Shown piece after piece: positions 1 through 5,355 of a stretch of DNA of 45,369 nucleotides. Within the stretch, counting starts at the first letter, position 1. The number at the start of each line of letters is the position of its first letter. The notes below the pieces were generated by a model. The model saw nothing but the letters and a program-made list of their open reading frames with translations, ran no database searches and had not been told where the DNA came from. Origin of the DNA: a virus. The position numbers and the translations under genes were made by a program. Location of the stretch: positions 1 through 45,369 of the IMG/VR virus record IMGVR_UViG_3300042090_000357, one strand, 5' to 3'.

Positions 1-98
1 GTCATCAGCGTCTTTGCGCCCCTGAACGAAGCCCCAAATGAACATGACGAAATAGAGTGTGATCTGAAGCCAACTAGGCATTTGTGCGCCCAGGCTGT
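1..98. repeat. 98-bp terminal direct repeat, left copy
   Basis: These 98 bases are identical to 45272-45369. A repeat of this length at both ends is what an assembler leaves when it closes a circular or circularly permuted genome, so the molecule is probably complete at about 45,271 unique bases. The repeat covers the start and first 26 codons of the gene annotated at 45155-45352, whose start codon also appears here at 79-81 on the minus strand. A genuine physical terminal repeat cannot be excluded from sequence alone. Confidence 0.95.
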
Positions 99-292
99 GG
101 AGGTAGCTCATCGATTGGAAGCCAAGGTAACCCCCTGATTCGATCGTCCTCTTGAATCTTCATAAGCGCAATCTTGGCGTTCTGAAACGTGTCGTAGGTC
201 TGAGCATCCGCGGTCTTCCACTCCCCGTCATCGCCCATGCGAAATTCGATCCGAAACCTTGCCCCGTTGGTGGTTATACGCTGTTGCTTCAT
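74..292 (-). CDS. Small hypothetical protein, 72 aa
   Basis: I do not recognise this protein. It is small, mixed-charge and soluble-looking, with a Pro-rich C-terminus and no transmembrane segment or metal motif. The ATG at 292 is preceded only by a weak GGTAAC-like site. Its TAG stop overlaps the start codon (81-79) of the next leftward gene, the 65-aa membrane protein that crosses the map junction, which suggests translational coupling. It lies in the leftward unit just before the terminase genes. Confidence 0.7.
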   Translation of the reverse strand: MKQQRITTNGARFRIEFRMGDDGEWKTADAQTYDTFQNAKIALMKIQEDDRIRGLPWLPIDELPPQPGRTNA

Positions 293-307
293 TGTGTTAC
301 CATTGCG

Positions 308-499
308 TTATTTCGAGTCGACACTTTGAACTGGCTGAGGCCATGAAACCGGCGTCCCGTGAGACATTGGCGTCACTATCGCCTTCAAACTGATCTTGTT
401 CTGGCTCTTCAACAATCCAAAGCCACAAACTACCCCGCCGATGATGCACAATCCTAATGCAATTAGAATGGTCGGTATGATGTCGCTCTTCCAGTTCAT
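308..499 (-). CDS. Small single-pass membrane protein, 63 aa
   Basis: A short N-terminal stretch is followed by one clear hydrophobic helix at about residues 9-30 (Ile/Leu/Gly-rich) and a polar tail, so this is probably an inner-membrane protein with one span. A G-rich ribosome site (GGGGGGA) precedes the ATG at 499. Its position near other small membrane proteins upstream of terminase would fit a lysis accessory or superinfection-exclusion role, but nothing in the sequence decides this. Confidence 0.65.
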   Translation of the reverse strand: MNWKSDIIPTILIALGLCIIGGVVCGFGLLKSQNKISLKAIVTPMSHGTPVSWPQPVQSVDSK

Positions 500-518
500 T
501 GAATCCCCCCGATTTAAA

Positions 519-620
519 ATGTGCGCGCAGGATTAGAACCTGCGGCGGCCAGGCACTGTCTCGGCAGTATCGCCCGATCGTCTCCCCGAGATAAGGTTTA
601 GGCCACTCACCCAACGCACA
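519..620 (-). tRNA. tRNA-like element, anticodon not resolved
   Basis: Read on the minus strand, the ends form a 7-bp acceptor stem (TGTGCGT with GCGCACA). A D-arm follows with a 3-bp stem and a GG-containing loop, and a perfect T-arm (GCAGG, loop TTCTAAT, CCTGC) lies at the 3' side. CCA is not encoded. The middle 51 bases are too long for a class I tRNA and do not fold into an acceptable anticodon arm with U33; other pairings there include TCTCGG with CCGAGA. It may be a class II tRNA with an odd variable arm, a degenerate tRNA or a tRNA mimic. The rest of the gap 500-726 shows no convincing gene or sigma-70 promoter. Confidence 0.45.
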
Positions 621-726
621 AAATGATTCACTTGCGCAAACCGTCTCTACATAAAATATGGATAGCACGAACCCTACTCGACTCTGCAACCACACTACGC
701 GTCGTAAACCTACAAAATGTCGGTGA

Positions 727-966
727 TCACGGCTTTAAAATGCCGCGAGGAGTGTAGGCCTTCCAGCTATTATATTGCTCTGGGGTTATCTTGATCCTTG
801 CGGTCAACACTGGCGTATAGAACCAGCGACCCGAGCCCTGCGTGAGCCACTTGCCGTGCAGTATGGCGTTTCGGCCGTCGTCATCAAATGAGACTGTTGT
901 GGGCTCGAAGAACACATCACGAAAGTTTTCGTGTCTCCAAAATCGATGCATGTCGAATTTCATCAC
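727..966 (-). CDS. Small hypothetical protein, 79 aa
   Basis: This is a soluble-looking small protein, rich in aromatic residues (Trp and Phe) and Arg, with no recognised domain. The start at 966 is chosen because its ATG overlaps the TGA stop of the upstream RecU-like gene (ATGA at 966-963). It is probably co-translated with that resolvase. No function can be assigned. Confidence 0.7.
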   Translation of the reverse strand: MMKFDMHRFWRHENFRDVFFEPTTVSFDDDGRNAILHGKWLTQGSGRWFYTPVLTARIKITPEQYNSWKAYTPRGILKP

Positions 967-1424
967 GCCACCTGGTCGCGCTTGATCACACCCATGATGT
1001 CTTGAATTCTGAGGGCCGGGATCTTGCCGAGAACGATACCGGCATCAGGGCCGAGGCTCTCTTCGGGGCGCAGCGCCTGGAGCTTCTGCCACTCGTAGAA
1101 CACCACCGTGTTGAACGGCACGAAGTAAACGACGTAGCCCGCCGGGCACAGATCTCCCACGCTTTGGAAGAACGCGATCTGATCTTGGTTCACTTTGGAA
1201 TATGAGAACGCGGTTTCGATGGTGCTCTTGCAGTCAACGAATGCGGAGCGGCCATCTTGCGCGATGAGCATGAAGTCCGACCACCCTGGTATAGGCTTGA
1301 ATAGGTTTGAGCCCATCCATCGACCCATGGTGGGTATCGGTTTGACTTTGAATCCACACAGGTTAGCCATCACGTGAAACGCGGACTCAAAGGACTTGCC
1401 ATTTGCTTGCGCTTTGTGGCCCAT
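963..1424 (-). CDS. RecU-like PD-(D/E)XK nuclease, likely Holliday-junction resolvase
   Basis: The 153-aa protein has the layout of RecU/PRPA-type resolvases: an N-terminal GKSFE block (Glu13), then W-S-D at 48-50, a V-D-C-K motif (Asp64, Lys66) forming the D/E-x-K site, and a Q-x-Q-I-A-F-F helix (80-86) that matches the family's HQ-I-x-F-L segment. Known members resolve four-way DNA junctions before packaging. Here it would act on recombination intermediates made by the RecE/RecT pair of the rightward unit. A strong sigma-70-type promoter ends only six bases before its ATG, so its message may be leaderless or start at an internal codon. The same phage also has a RuvC-like enzyme. Confidence 0.7.
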   Translation of the reverse strand: MGHKAQANGKSFESAFHVMANLCGFKVKPIPTMGRWMGSNLFKPIPGWSDFMLIAQDGRSAFVDCKSTIETAFSYSKVNQDQIAFFQSVGDLCPAGYVVYFVPFNTVVFYEWQKLQALRPEESLGPDAGIVLGKIPALRIQDIMGVIKRDQVA

Positions 1425-1430
1425 CGCGAC

Positions 1431-1458
1431 ATTATAACAATTTGTATGGAAGCGTCAA
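1431..1458 (-). promoter_or_regulatory. Near-consensus sigma-70 promoter inside the leftward unit
   Basis: On the minus strand TTGACG (1458-1453) is separated by 16 bases from a perfect TATAAT (1436-1431). This is the best housekeeping promoter I see in the window. It lies in the 35-base gap between the HNH gene and the RecU-like gene, so it should drive the resolvase and genes beyond it independently of the main divergent promoter. Transcription would begin almost at the ATG at 1424. Confidence 0.7.
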
Positions 1459-1459
1459 G

Positions 1460-1723
1460 TCAAGGCCAATTCTTCTTGACTAGTTTTAGGTGAGGGTACT
1501 TGGCCAAAAACCGGCTGATCCCAATCTGGTGGATCTCCGTATGGTGACGGCGACAAAGGCCTATGACGTTCTCTCGCGTGTCGTCTCCGCCAGATCCTCT
1601 GGTCTTGATATGGTGAGCGTCGGTCGGCTGTGGGCACTGATAGCTCACCTCACAATAGCCGCGGCCGATCTCCTCGAGAAGCTTCTTGTCGATAATGCGC
1701 TTGTGTTTCGGCACAGCGGTCAT
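1460..1723 (-). CDS. HNH endonuclease, 87 aa
   Basis: This is a compact HNH nuclease. Cys24 and Cys30 form the first zinc half, D-A-H-H-I-K (35-40) carries the catalytic His pair, Asn52 sits in E-N-V-I-G-L, and C-R-R-H-H (57-61) completes the second half. The start at 1723 is chosen because ATGA overlaps the stop of the preceding gene; an upstream in-frame ATG at 1753 has no ribosome site. Phage HNH proteins next to terminase often assist DNA packaging or act as homing nucleases. Here terminase lies one gene cluster downstream, across the map junction. Confidence 0.8.
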   Translation of the reverse strand: MTAVPKHKRIIDKKLLEEIGRGYCEVSYQCPQPTDAHHIKTRGSGGDDTRENVIGLCRRHHTEIHQIGISRFLAKYPHLKLVKKNWP

Positions 1724-2013
1724 AGCAAACCAGACGACATTTTGTGCCCGCATTTAGAACAGGTGAATCGCATTATTGTCTTGCGATCCATGATAGAAGT
1801 GAGGCCTGGTGACGGCAGCCCTTGTACCCATTCTTCTGGAGTCGTTTTTTTGCCACAGCCCGTAGCATTCAGGTATTGGTGTAGAGCAGGCCTCTTGGAG
1901 ATCTTTTGCGGTTGAACACGAATGCGTTCACCACATTTCAGGCAAGGCCCATAATAGTCGCCAGCGCAATTGAAACCGCCAGCTAGCGTGTCGACGATGT
2001 GTTTGCATTTCAT
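1720..2013 (-). CDS. Cys-rich putative zinc-binding protein, 97 aa
   Basis: Two C-x2-C pairs (C-L-K-C in the N-terminal half and C-S-K-C near the C-terminus) plus further Cys and His residues suggest a zinc ribbon. The chosen ATG at 2013 overlaps the TGA of a membrane-helix reading frame upstream (ATGA), matching the coupling used throughout this unit. A longer form from TTG at 2091 is possible but less likely. No specific family is recognised. Confidence 0.6.
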   Translation of the reverse strand: MKCKHIVDTLAGGFNCAGDYYGPCLKCGERIRVQPQKISKRPALHQYLNATGCGKKTTPEEWVQGLPSPGLTSIMDRKTIMRFTCSKCGHKMSSGLL

Positions 2014-2134
2014 GAGAACGCAATCCAAGCGATGAAAACTATCAGTATAAGAGCGGCGATCGTTCCGGCCGCTGCACGGCAGTTTCGCCAATAAGTATCA
2101 AAAGATCTGGCGACGACGGTGTTTGATAAGTCAT
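2010..2134 (-). pseudogene. Small membrane-protein gene split between two frames
   Basis: An ATG at 2134 overlaps the TGA of the preceding gene in the usual ATGA arrangement and opens a 30-codon frame ending at 2042. The -1 frame of the same stretch encodes a strong hydrophobic helix (A-A-L-I-L-I-V-F-I-A-W-I-A-F). Its TGA in turn overlaps the ATG of the following gene at 2013, again ATGA, yet this helix frame has no start codon of its own. The simplest reading is a roughly 40-aa membrane protein interrupted by a one-base indel, real or from sequencing, or joined by -1 frameshifting near 2095-2105. Confidence 0.4.
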
Positions 2135-2367
2135 TTGGTTCTGTACCTCTTCGGCAACTGGCGCTCAATCATGTCGAGTATGGCCATTGCGATTGAAAGT
2201 GATTGTTGTGACTCGATAAGGGCACGACAGGCCTTCTCTATTTTCGGGAACGTCGCCTTGTCGGACGCGATGAGTTTTTTAAGTTTATCGTGCGTCGCCA
2301 GCTCCTTATTTATAATTTTCATAATTTGCTTTTGCTGAGACATGAGGTGTCTGAATTCGTCGGTCAT
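2131..2367 (-). CDS. Small helical, coiled-coil-like protein, 78 aa
   Basis: The sequence is almost entirely helix-forming, with regularly spaced Leu/Ile and many Lys/Glu. It has no Cys motif beyond a single residue and no membrane span. The ATG at 2367 overlaps the stop of the upstream zinc/HTH gene (ATGA), so the longer form from 2406 is rejected. The function is unknown; a DNA- or protein-binding accessory factor would fit the look but is inference. Confidence 0.65.
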   Translation of the reverse strand: MTDEFRHLMSQQKQIMKIINKELATHDKLKKLIASDKATFPKIEKACRALIESQQSLSIAMAILDMIERQLPKRYRTK

Positions 2368-2582
2368 TCTGACCTCAATGCGTGCTGAACCACGCCGCGC
2401 GAGCATTTCATTTTCTCGGCAATCTTGGTGAGCGACATGCCGCGCTTGCGAAGGGCTCTGATCTTCTCGTAGTCGATGCCACGGGGTCGGCCGGTGGGTA
2501 GCGGTGGCAAGCCAGCGTGTTGGCGCCGGAGCCTCTTAGAATAGGGTTTGCCACAAGTGGGGCATGGGTCTGACGCCATCAT
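2364..2582 (-). CDS. Zinc-knuckle plus helix-turn-helix DNA-binding protein, 72 aa
   Basis: The N-terminus carries C-P-T-C-G-K-P-Y, a zinc-knuckle half. The C-terminal 30 residues form a helix-turn-helix (I-R-A-L-R-K-R-G-M-S-L-T-K-I-A-E-K-M-K-C-S-R) of the resolvase/sigma-region-4 type. It is therefore probably a small transcriptional regulator. The start at 2582 follows from the ATGA overlap with the stop of the upstream gene. It lies about 650 bases downstream of the divergent control region and could act there, perhaps at the 14-bp palindrome, but no direct link is visible. Confidence 0.65.
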   Translation of the reverse strand: MMASDPCPTCGKPYSKRLRRQHAGLPPLPTGRPRGIDYEKIRALRKRGMSLTKIAEKMKCSRGVVQHALRSE

Positions 2583-2821
2583 TCGTCTCCTTCGCATATT
2601 TGCAGAAATTCGCCCTCGAGCTCTTGCAAATGATCGATGGGCAGATAGTCGGTTATTTCAATTCGTTTGCCGTTCAGGCTCATGAACACTTTGAAATTTG
2701 TGACGTCAGCAGGGTCACCAGGGTACCACTGGCCATCTTCGTAGTGATCGGGCTTGGCGGGCAAATAGTTGCCCTCGCATTCAACGGTGGTCTTGATCTC
2801 GATCTCTTCCATCCGGCTCAT
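2579..2821 (-). CDS. Small acidic hypothetical protein, 80 aa
   Basis: This is an acidic soluble protein, rich in Glu, Asp and aromatic residues, with no recognised motif. Its start (ATG 2821) and stop both lie in ATGA overlaps with neighbouring genes, which strongly supports the frame. Small acidic proteins of early phage operons sometimes bind host nucleic-acid enzymes or mimic DNA, but there is no specific evidence here. Confidence 0.7.
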   Translation of the reverse strand: MSRMEEIEIKTTVECEGNYLPAKPDHYEDGQWYPGDPADVTNFKVFMSLNGKRIEITDYLPIDHLQELEGEFLQICEGDE

Positions 2822-3048
2822 CTTGATCCTCTCATCTTCTCAAGCACGCGCCTTTCGCGGGCTTCAACTTCATTTATGTAAGGTCGGCCACGGCGCTCCA
2901 TATCGTTACGCAGGCTCTGACGCGAGAAATGATTGGCTTCATCGCACCATCGCAGATAGGCCTTGATGAACTTCACGTAGGTGTAAAGTTCCGCAACGCT
3001 CATCTCCGCCGGAGGCCGTATGATGCCTTCGTATTTAGGGGCCTTCAC
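2818..3048 (-). CDS. Small basic hypothetical protein, about 76 aa
   Basis: A helical, Arg/Glu-rich protein. Two starts are possible: GTG at 3048, which overlaps the end of the upstream gene by 14 bases, or ATG at 3003, which has GGAG too close to the codon. I chose GTG because overlapping starts are the rule in this unit; confidence in the exact start is low. The stop overlaps the next ATG (ATGA at 2821-2818). No domain is recognised. Confidence 0.55.
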   Translation of the reverse strand: MKAPKYEGIIRPPAEMSVAELYTYVKFIKAYLRWCDEANHFSRQSLRNDMERRGRPYINEVEARERRVLEKMRGSR

Positions 3049-3226
3049 TGCGGTCCATCTTTTGGTTCGTGATCTCTTCGAGCTTCGCAAGCAGTTTCGG
3101 CCCTGAAATTTTCGGGTCAATGCCAAGCTCAATAAGGATCTCCTTGGCTCGAACCCAGCCCATGCCATTGAAGCTCGTCTGCATCAACATTTTCAGCTCT
3201 GCCACCAAATTAGCGGTTCTATCCAT
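3035..3226 (-). CDS. First gene of the leftward unit, 63-aa hypothetical protein
   Basis: This is the promoter-proximal leftward gene, with an excellent ribosome site (AGGAGGTGAG, about six bases before ATG 3226). The protein is a short helical polypeptide with a G-I-D-P-K-I-S-G-P-K-L segment and no recognised domain. The strong translation signal and first position suggest an abundant early product, such as a host-takeover factor or a regulator of the divergent promoters; this is inference from position only. Confidence 0.7.
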   Translation of the reverse strand: MDRTANLVAELKMLMQTSFNGMGWVRAKEILIELGIDPKISGPKLLAKLEEITNQKMDRSEGP

Positions 3227-3254
3227 AACTCACCTCCTGTATTAATACTAGCAT

Positions 3255-3268
3255 TATTTGGCCAAATA
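3255..3268. promoter_or_regulatory. 14-bp perfect palindrome, candidate operator
   Basis: TATTTGGCCAAATA is a perfect inverted repeat. It overlaps the -10 and start-site region of the candidate leftward promoter, where a dimeric repressor would block transcription. Small HTH proteins encoded at 2364-2582, 10705-10893 and 11611-11802 are candidate binders. No second copy was noticed in the control region. Confidence 0.5.
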
Positions 3269-3292
3269 TAATACTCAGGTCGCATTTTGAAA
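3265..3292 (-). promoter_or_regulatory. Candidate leftward promoter
   Basis: On the minus strand TTTCAA (3292-3287), a weak -35, is followed after 16 bases by TATATT (3270-3265), a good -10. It sits about 40 bases before the ribosome site of the first leftward gene and its -10 overlaps the 14-bp palindrome. A weak -35 with an overlapping operator fits regulated transcription, or use of an activator. Confidence 0.45.
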
Positions 3293-3344
3293 CGTCTACA
3301 AAAGGCCCGTGACGCCGTGGGCCTAGGCTGAAATATTTGTTTAC

Positions 3345-3372
3345 TTGGCGGTCGGGGTGAAATATCTACTAT
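3345..3372 (+). promoter_or_regulatory. Candidate rightward (early) promoter
   Basis: TTGGCG (3345-3350), 16 bases, then TACTAT (3367-3372) resembles a sigma-70 promoter pointing at the rightward unit. It would give an untranslated leader of about 180 bases that contains a GGGCG/CGCCC hairpin (3382-3397), a short CAGTC/GACTG inverted repeat (3415-3430), a repeated CTATCAAA motif (3485 and 3508) and a terminator immediately before the first gene. So the control region 3227-3558 is rich in signals although it has no gene. Confidence 0.4.
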
Positions 3373-3517
3373 CGAAACTTCGGGCGCTACACCGCCCTTT
3401 GTTTCTTGCTGATTCAGTCATGACCGACTGAGAACAGCGACGGACCACCTTTTGCGAGGGTTAATGATCCGCCATACAGATGGCCTATCAAACCCCTTCA
3501 AAATTGTCTATCAAAAC

Positions 3518-3541
3518 GGCCACGGCTGGCCCAGTTTTTTT
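3518..3541 (+). terminator. Intrinsic terminator/attenuator in the early leader
   Basis: GGCCA (3518-3522), loop CGGC, TGGCC (3527-3531), then CAG and seven T residues (3535-3541): a canonical intrinsic terminator for rightward transcription. It lies between the candidate early promoter and the first gene, ending 17 bases before the ATG at 3559 and just before its AAGGGGGAA ribosome site. Placed here it should attenuate the whole rightward unit unless it is read through by antitermination or opened by translation or protein binding. Confidence 0.6.
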
Positions 3542-3558
3542 GAATCCAAGGGGGAACT

Positions 3559-4314
3559 ATGTCCGACATCTGGGAAGTAGAAATTGTCGCAGCCGATCGT
3601 TTTAAGACCAAAGGTTTTCAAAAACCGTCCACTTGGTTTCGCGTTGATGTGGCGCTTATAACCGGTTCAAAATGGCGCGAGTTGAGTGCGAATGCTCAAC
3701 GCCTCTGGATGCTCACGTTAGCCCATGGGAGCGCCAAGGGGAGTCTCAGGGTCGCCCTTGGGAGCACCCGGGGGATCTCCGCGGACATCCGATGTAAGCC
3801 CCAGAGCATCCCCACGGCAGTCCGTGAGTTAACCAAACTCGGGTGGTTACAAGTACTTGCAGAGCCTCGCGCGCGCGCGGTACGAACGAACGAACGAACG
3901 AACGAACGAACGAACGTTCCACGCAAAGAGCCCAGGGGATCTCGTGGGGCGTCCCAGGGGACGATTTCAAACCCTGATGAAAATGCTCCGCAGCCGCCTG
4001 ATTCGGCGGCCCCTGTGATTGCATTTTATTGCGAACAATGGAAGACGAAGTACAAGTCCGATAAGTCTCCACCGATTCTACCTCAACACGCCAAGTCGAT
4101 AAAAACCGTTATTCAGCAGGTGGGTAGCGAAAGGGCAAAGGTTCTCATCGAAGCCTATCTGCGAATGGACGAGCGCTGGTTTGTTACGAAGAGCCATGAC
4201 ATTCCGACCATGGTTGCCAATCTGACTGCGATCACCAAGTTCGTTGAGAATGGCGAAACGCCAACACCTAACCCACCACCGACAAACTACCCGAGGCGCT
4301 CATGGGCACAATGA
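3559..4314 (+). CDS. Replication-initiator / replisome-organizer-like protein
   Basis: The 251-aa protein starts at ATG 3559 after AAGGGGGAA. The N-terminal 110 residues look like the winged-helix domain of phage replication proteins (Trp-rich start, then a helix-turn-helix around P-Q-S-I-P-T-A-V-R-E-L-T-K-L-G-W). A low-complexity linker with T-N-E-R repeats follows, and the C-terminal part has the A-Y-L-R-M-D-E-R-W-F helix seen in DnaD/O-type loaders. Such proteins bind the origin and recruit the host helicase. It is the first gene of the early unit. The linker is encoded by a (CGAA)n tract, and the gene carries five CCCNNGGGA motifs that could be origin iterons, as in lambda O. Confidence 0.6.
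   Translation: MSDIWEVEIVAADRFKTKGFQKPSTWFRVDVALITGSKWRELSANAQRLWMLTLAHGSAKGSLRVALGSTRGISADIRCKPQSIPTAVRELTKLGWLQVLAEPRARAVRTNERTNERTNVPRKEPRGSRGASQGTISNPDENAPQPPDSAAPVIAFYCEQWKTKYKSDKSPPILPQHAKSIKTVIQQVGSERAKVLIEAYLRMDERWFVTKSHDIPTMVANLTAITKFVENGETPTPNPPPTNYPRRSWAQ
3722..3962 (+). repeat. Five dispersed CCCNNGGGA motifs, candidate origin iterons
   Basis: Near-identical ten-base motifs occur at 3722-3731 (CCCATGGGAG), 3755-3764 (CCCTTGGGAG), 3767-3776 (CCCGGGGGAT), 3931-3940 (CCCAGGGGAT) and 3953-3962 (CCCAGGGGAC), all on the plus strand within the replication gene and flanking its tetranucleotide tract. Repeated binding sites inside the initiator gene recall lambdoid origins. Spacing is irregular, so this is a candidate only. 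Confidence 0.35.
3883..3916 (+). repeat. (CGAA)8.5 tetranucleotide tract inside a coding region
   Basis: Thirty-four bases form an uninterrupted CGAA array, preceded by GCGCGCGCGC at about 3869-3878. In frame it encodes repeating T-N-E-R in the linker of the replication protein. Gain or loss of one unit shifts the frame; three units keep it. Arrays like this are classic slippage-prone contingency sequences in bacteria and are unusual in a phage replication gene. Confidence 0.9.
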
Positions 4315-5042
4315 TCCCAGAGCGATTCGAGATTCGTTTCAAGAAGCTAGTGGACTACTGGTCTCTGGAGGCATTCCCGCAGTCGCATCGAGACCGAGCG
4401 ATGTATCGCACAAAGGATCTGTCGGCTGCAGAGACGGAAGAACTTTGTAACATTCTGCTCGATAGCTGCGAGAGAGTCCCTTCGATTCTGAAAATCGTCG
4501 TAGCCTCCTCGGCCATCAGAGCCAAGCGCAAGTCGTACACGCCGAACTACGAATCGATTTTGATTCCGTGTGGGCACTGTGACGGTGACGGTTTGCTCTC
4601 GGCCTCAAAGACAATCAACAACCTCGAGTATTCGTATTCGTTCAAATGCCCGAGCGATACGTGCGTGGCTGCTCAGCGCATTCCAGATGGCCAAGTGGCG
4701 AAGTGGTCGGATGAGTTTCGCAAAGAGTACACGCCGAAGTGGGACTACGGCAAAACGCTCACACCAGAGCAAGTCAAACTAGCTGCACAAACTTTGAAAT
4801 CAATGGGGCTTCCGGTCCCGCAACGATTCTTAACAGGAGGATCAAATGGCCAAGAAACAAGACCCGAAGGGCGACAAGATCAAACGAGCGCTTCCGTTCA
4901 AGCTGACCGACGCAGAGAAGGCCCGCAAGGCGGAGCAGGCGGCGAACCTCAATCAGAAATTGGCAGAGGCCGTCGAGAAGAAGAAGGAAGCCGTCTCCCA
5001 CCACACGGCTGGAATCAAGAACCTCCAGGCCCAGATCTCTGA
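4311..5042 (+). CDS. Hypothetical early protein with overprinted C-terminal tail
   Basis: The start at 4311 is set by an ATGA overlap with the stop of the replication gene. Residues 1-175 look like a normal protein and include a C-G-H-C...C-P-S-D-T-C zinc-binding pattern, so it may be a replication accessory or helicase-loader partner; the family is not recognised. From about 4846 the frame continues for 197 bases across the start of the next gene, which has its own strong ribosome site. The tail it encodes is rich in Gly, Arg, Glu and Pro, as expected for a frame read out of phase through another gene. Confidence 0.65.
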   Translation: MIPERFEIRFKKLVDYWSLEAFPQSHRDRAMYRTKDLSAAETEELCNILLDSCERVPSILKIVVASSAIRAKRKSYTPNYESILIPCGHCDGDGLLSASKTINNLEYSYSFKCPSDTCVAAQRIPDGQVAKWSDEFRKEYTPKWDYGKTLTPEQVKLAAQTLKSMGLPVPQRFLTGGSNGQETRPEGRQDQTSASVQADRRREGPQGGAGGEPQSEIGRGRREEEGSRLPPHGWNQEPPGPDL

Positions 5043-5355
5043 GCGCTTGCGCTGCATTCAAGACGGTACAGAGCGCAGAGAGGTTCAGTGCATCGAAGTG
5101 AAGAACTACGAAGGCAATGTCGTTGAGTTTTGGTTTGAAGGCAAGATGCTTGAGTCGCGCCCGATGACTGCTGACGATCGCCAAACGACGATGAAGATCG
5201 TGAAGCCTGGCGTGAAGTCGATCAAAGAAATCACCAAGGGCAAAACTCGTTTGCCGTACAAAGACGACGACGGCGACGAGAATCCGATCGCGGCTGTGCA
5301 TCGTCTCGAAACAAGCAAAAAAACCGCAACAACCGCGGTGGACCCGAAGCCATGA
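4846..5355 (+). CDS. Lys/Glu-rich helical protein, 169 aa
   Basis: AGGAGGATCAA before ATG 4846 is a strong ribosome site. The first 75 residues are charged and probably coiled coil; the middle part is a small beta-rich region with a V-V-E-F-W-F-E-G-K motif; the tail is polar. The family is unknown. Its position between the replication protein and the resolvase suggests a DNA-metabolism accessory. The first 197 bases are also read in another frame by the preceding gene. Confidence 0.7.
   Translation: MAKKQDPKGDKIKRALPFKLTDAEKARKAEQAANLNQKLAEAVEKKKEAVSHHTAGIKNLQAQISERLRCIQDGTERREVQCIEVKNYEGNVVEFWFEGKMLESRPMTADDRQTTMKIVKPGVKSIKEITKGKTRLPYKDDDGDENPIAAVHRLETSKKTATTAVDPKP

Noticed and set aside
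1-98. Physical terminal repeat used for replication
   Set aside because: 98 bases is typical of assembly overlap on a circular map and too short for most true direct terminal repeats; without read-end data it cannot be called a biological end.
297-695. 132-codon minus-strand frame running through the tRNA-like element
   Set aside because: It is rich in Cys, His and Trp, overlaps the better supported membrane-protein gene (308-499) in another frame, and reads straight through the structured RNA; no ribosome site.
621-726. Sigma-70 promoter before the tRNA-like element
   Set aside because: TTGCAG and AT-rich hexamers are present but spacing and -10 match are poor; a promoter for the phage ECF sigma cannot be recognised without a known consensus.
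3883-3916. Start of a CRISPR array
   Set aside because: The repeat unit is four bases without spacers, so it is a simple tandem repeat. No CRISPR-like repeat-spacer pattern was seen anywhere.
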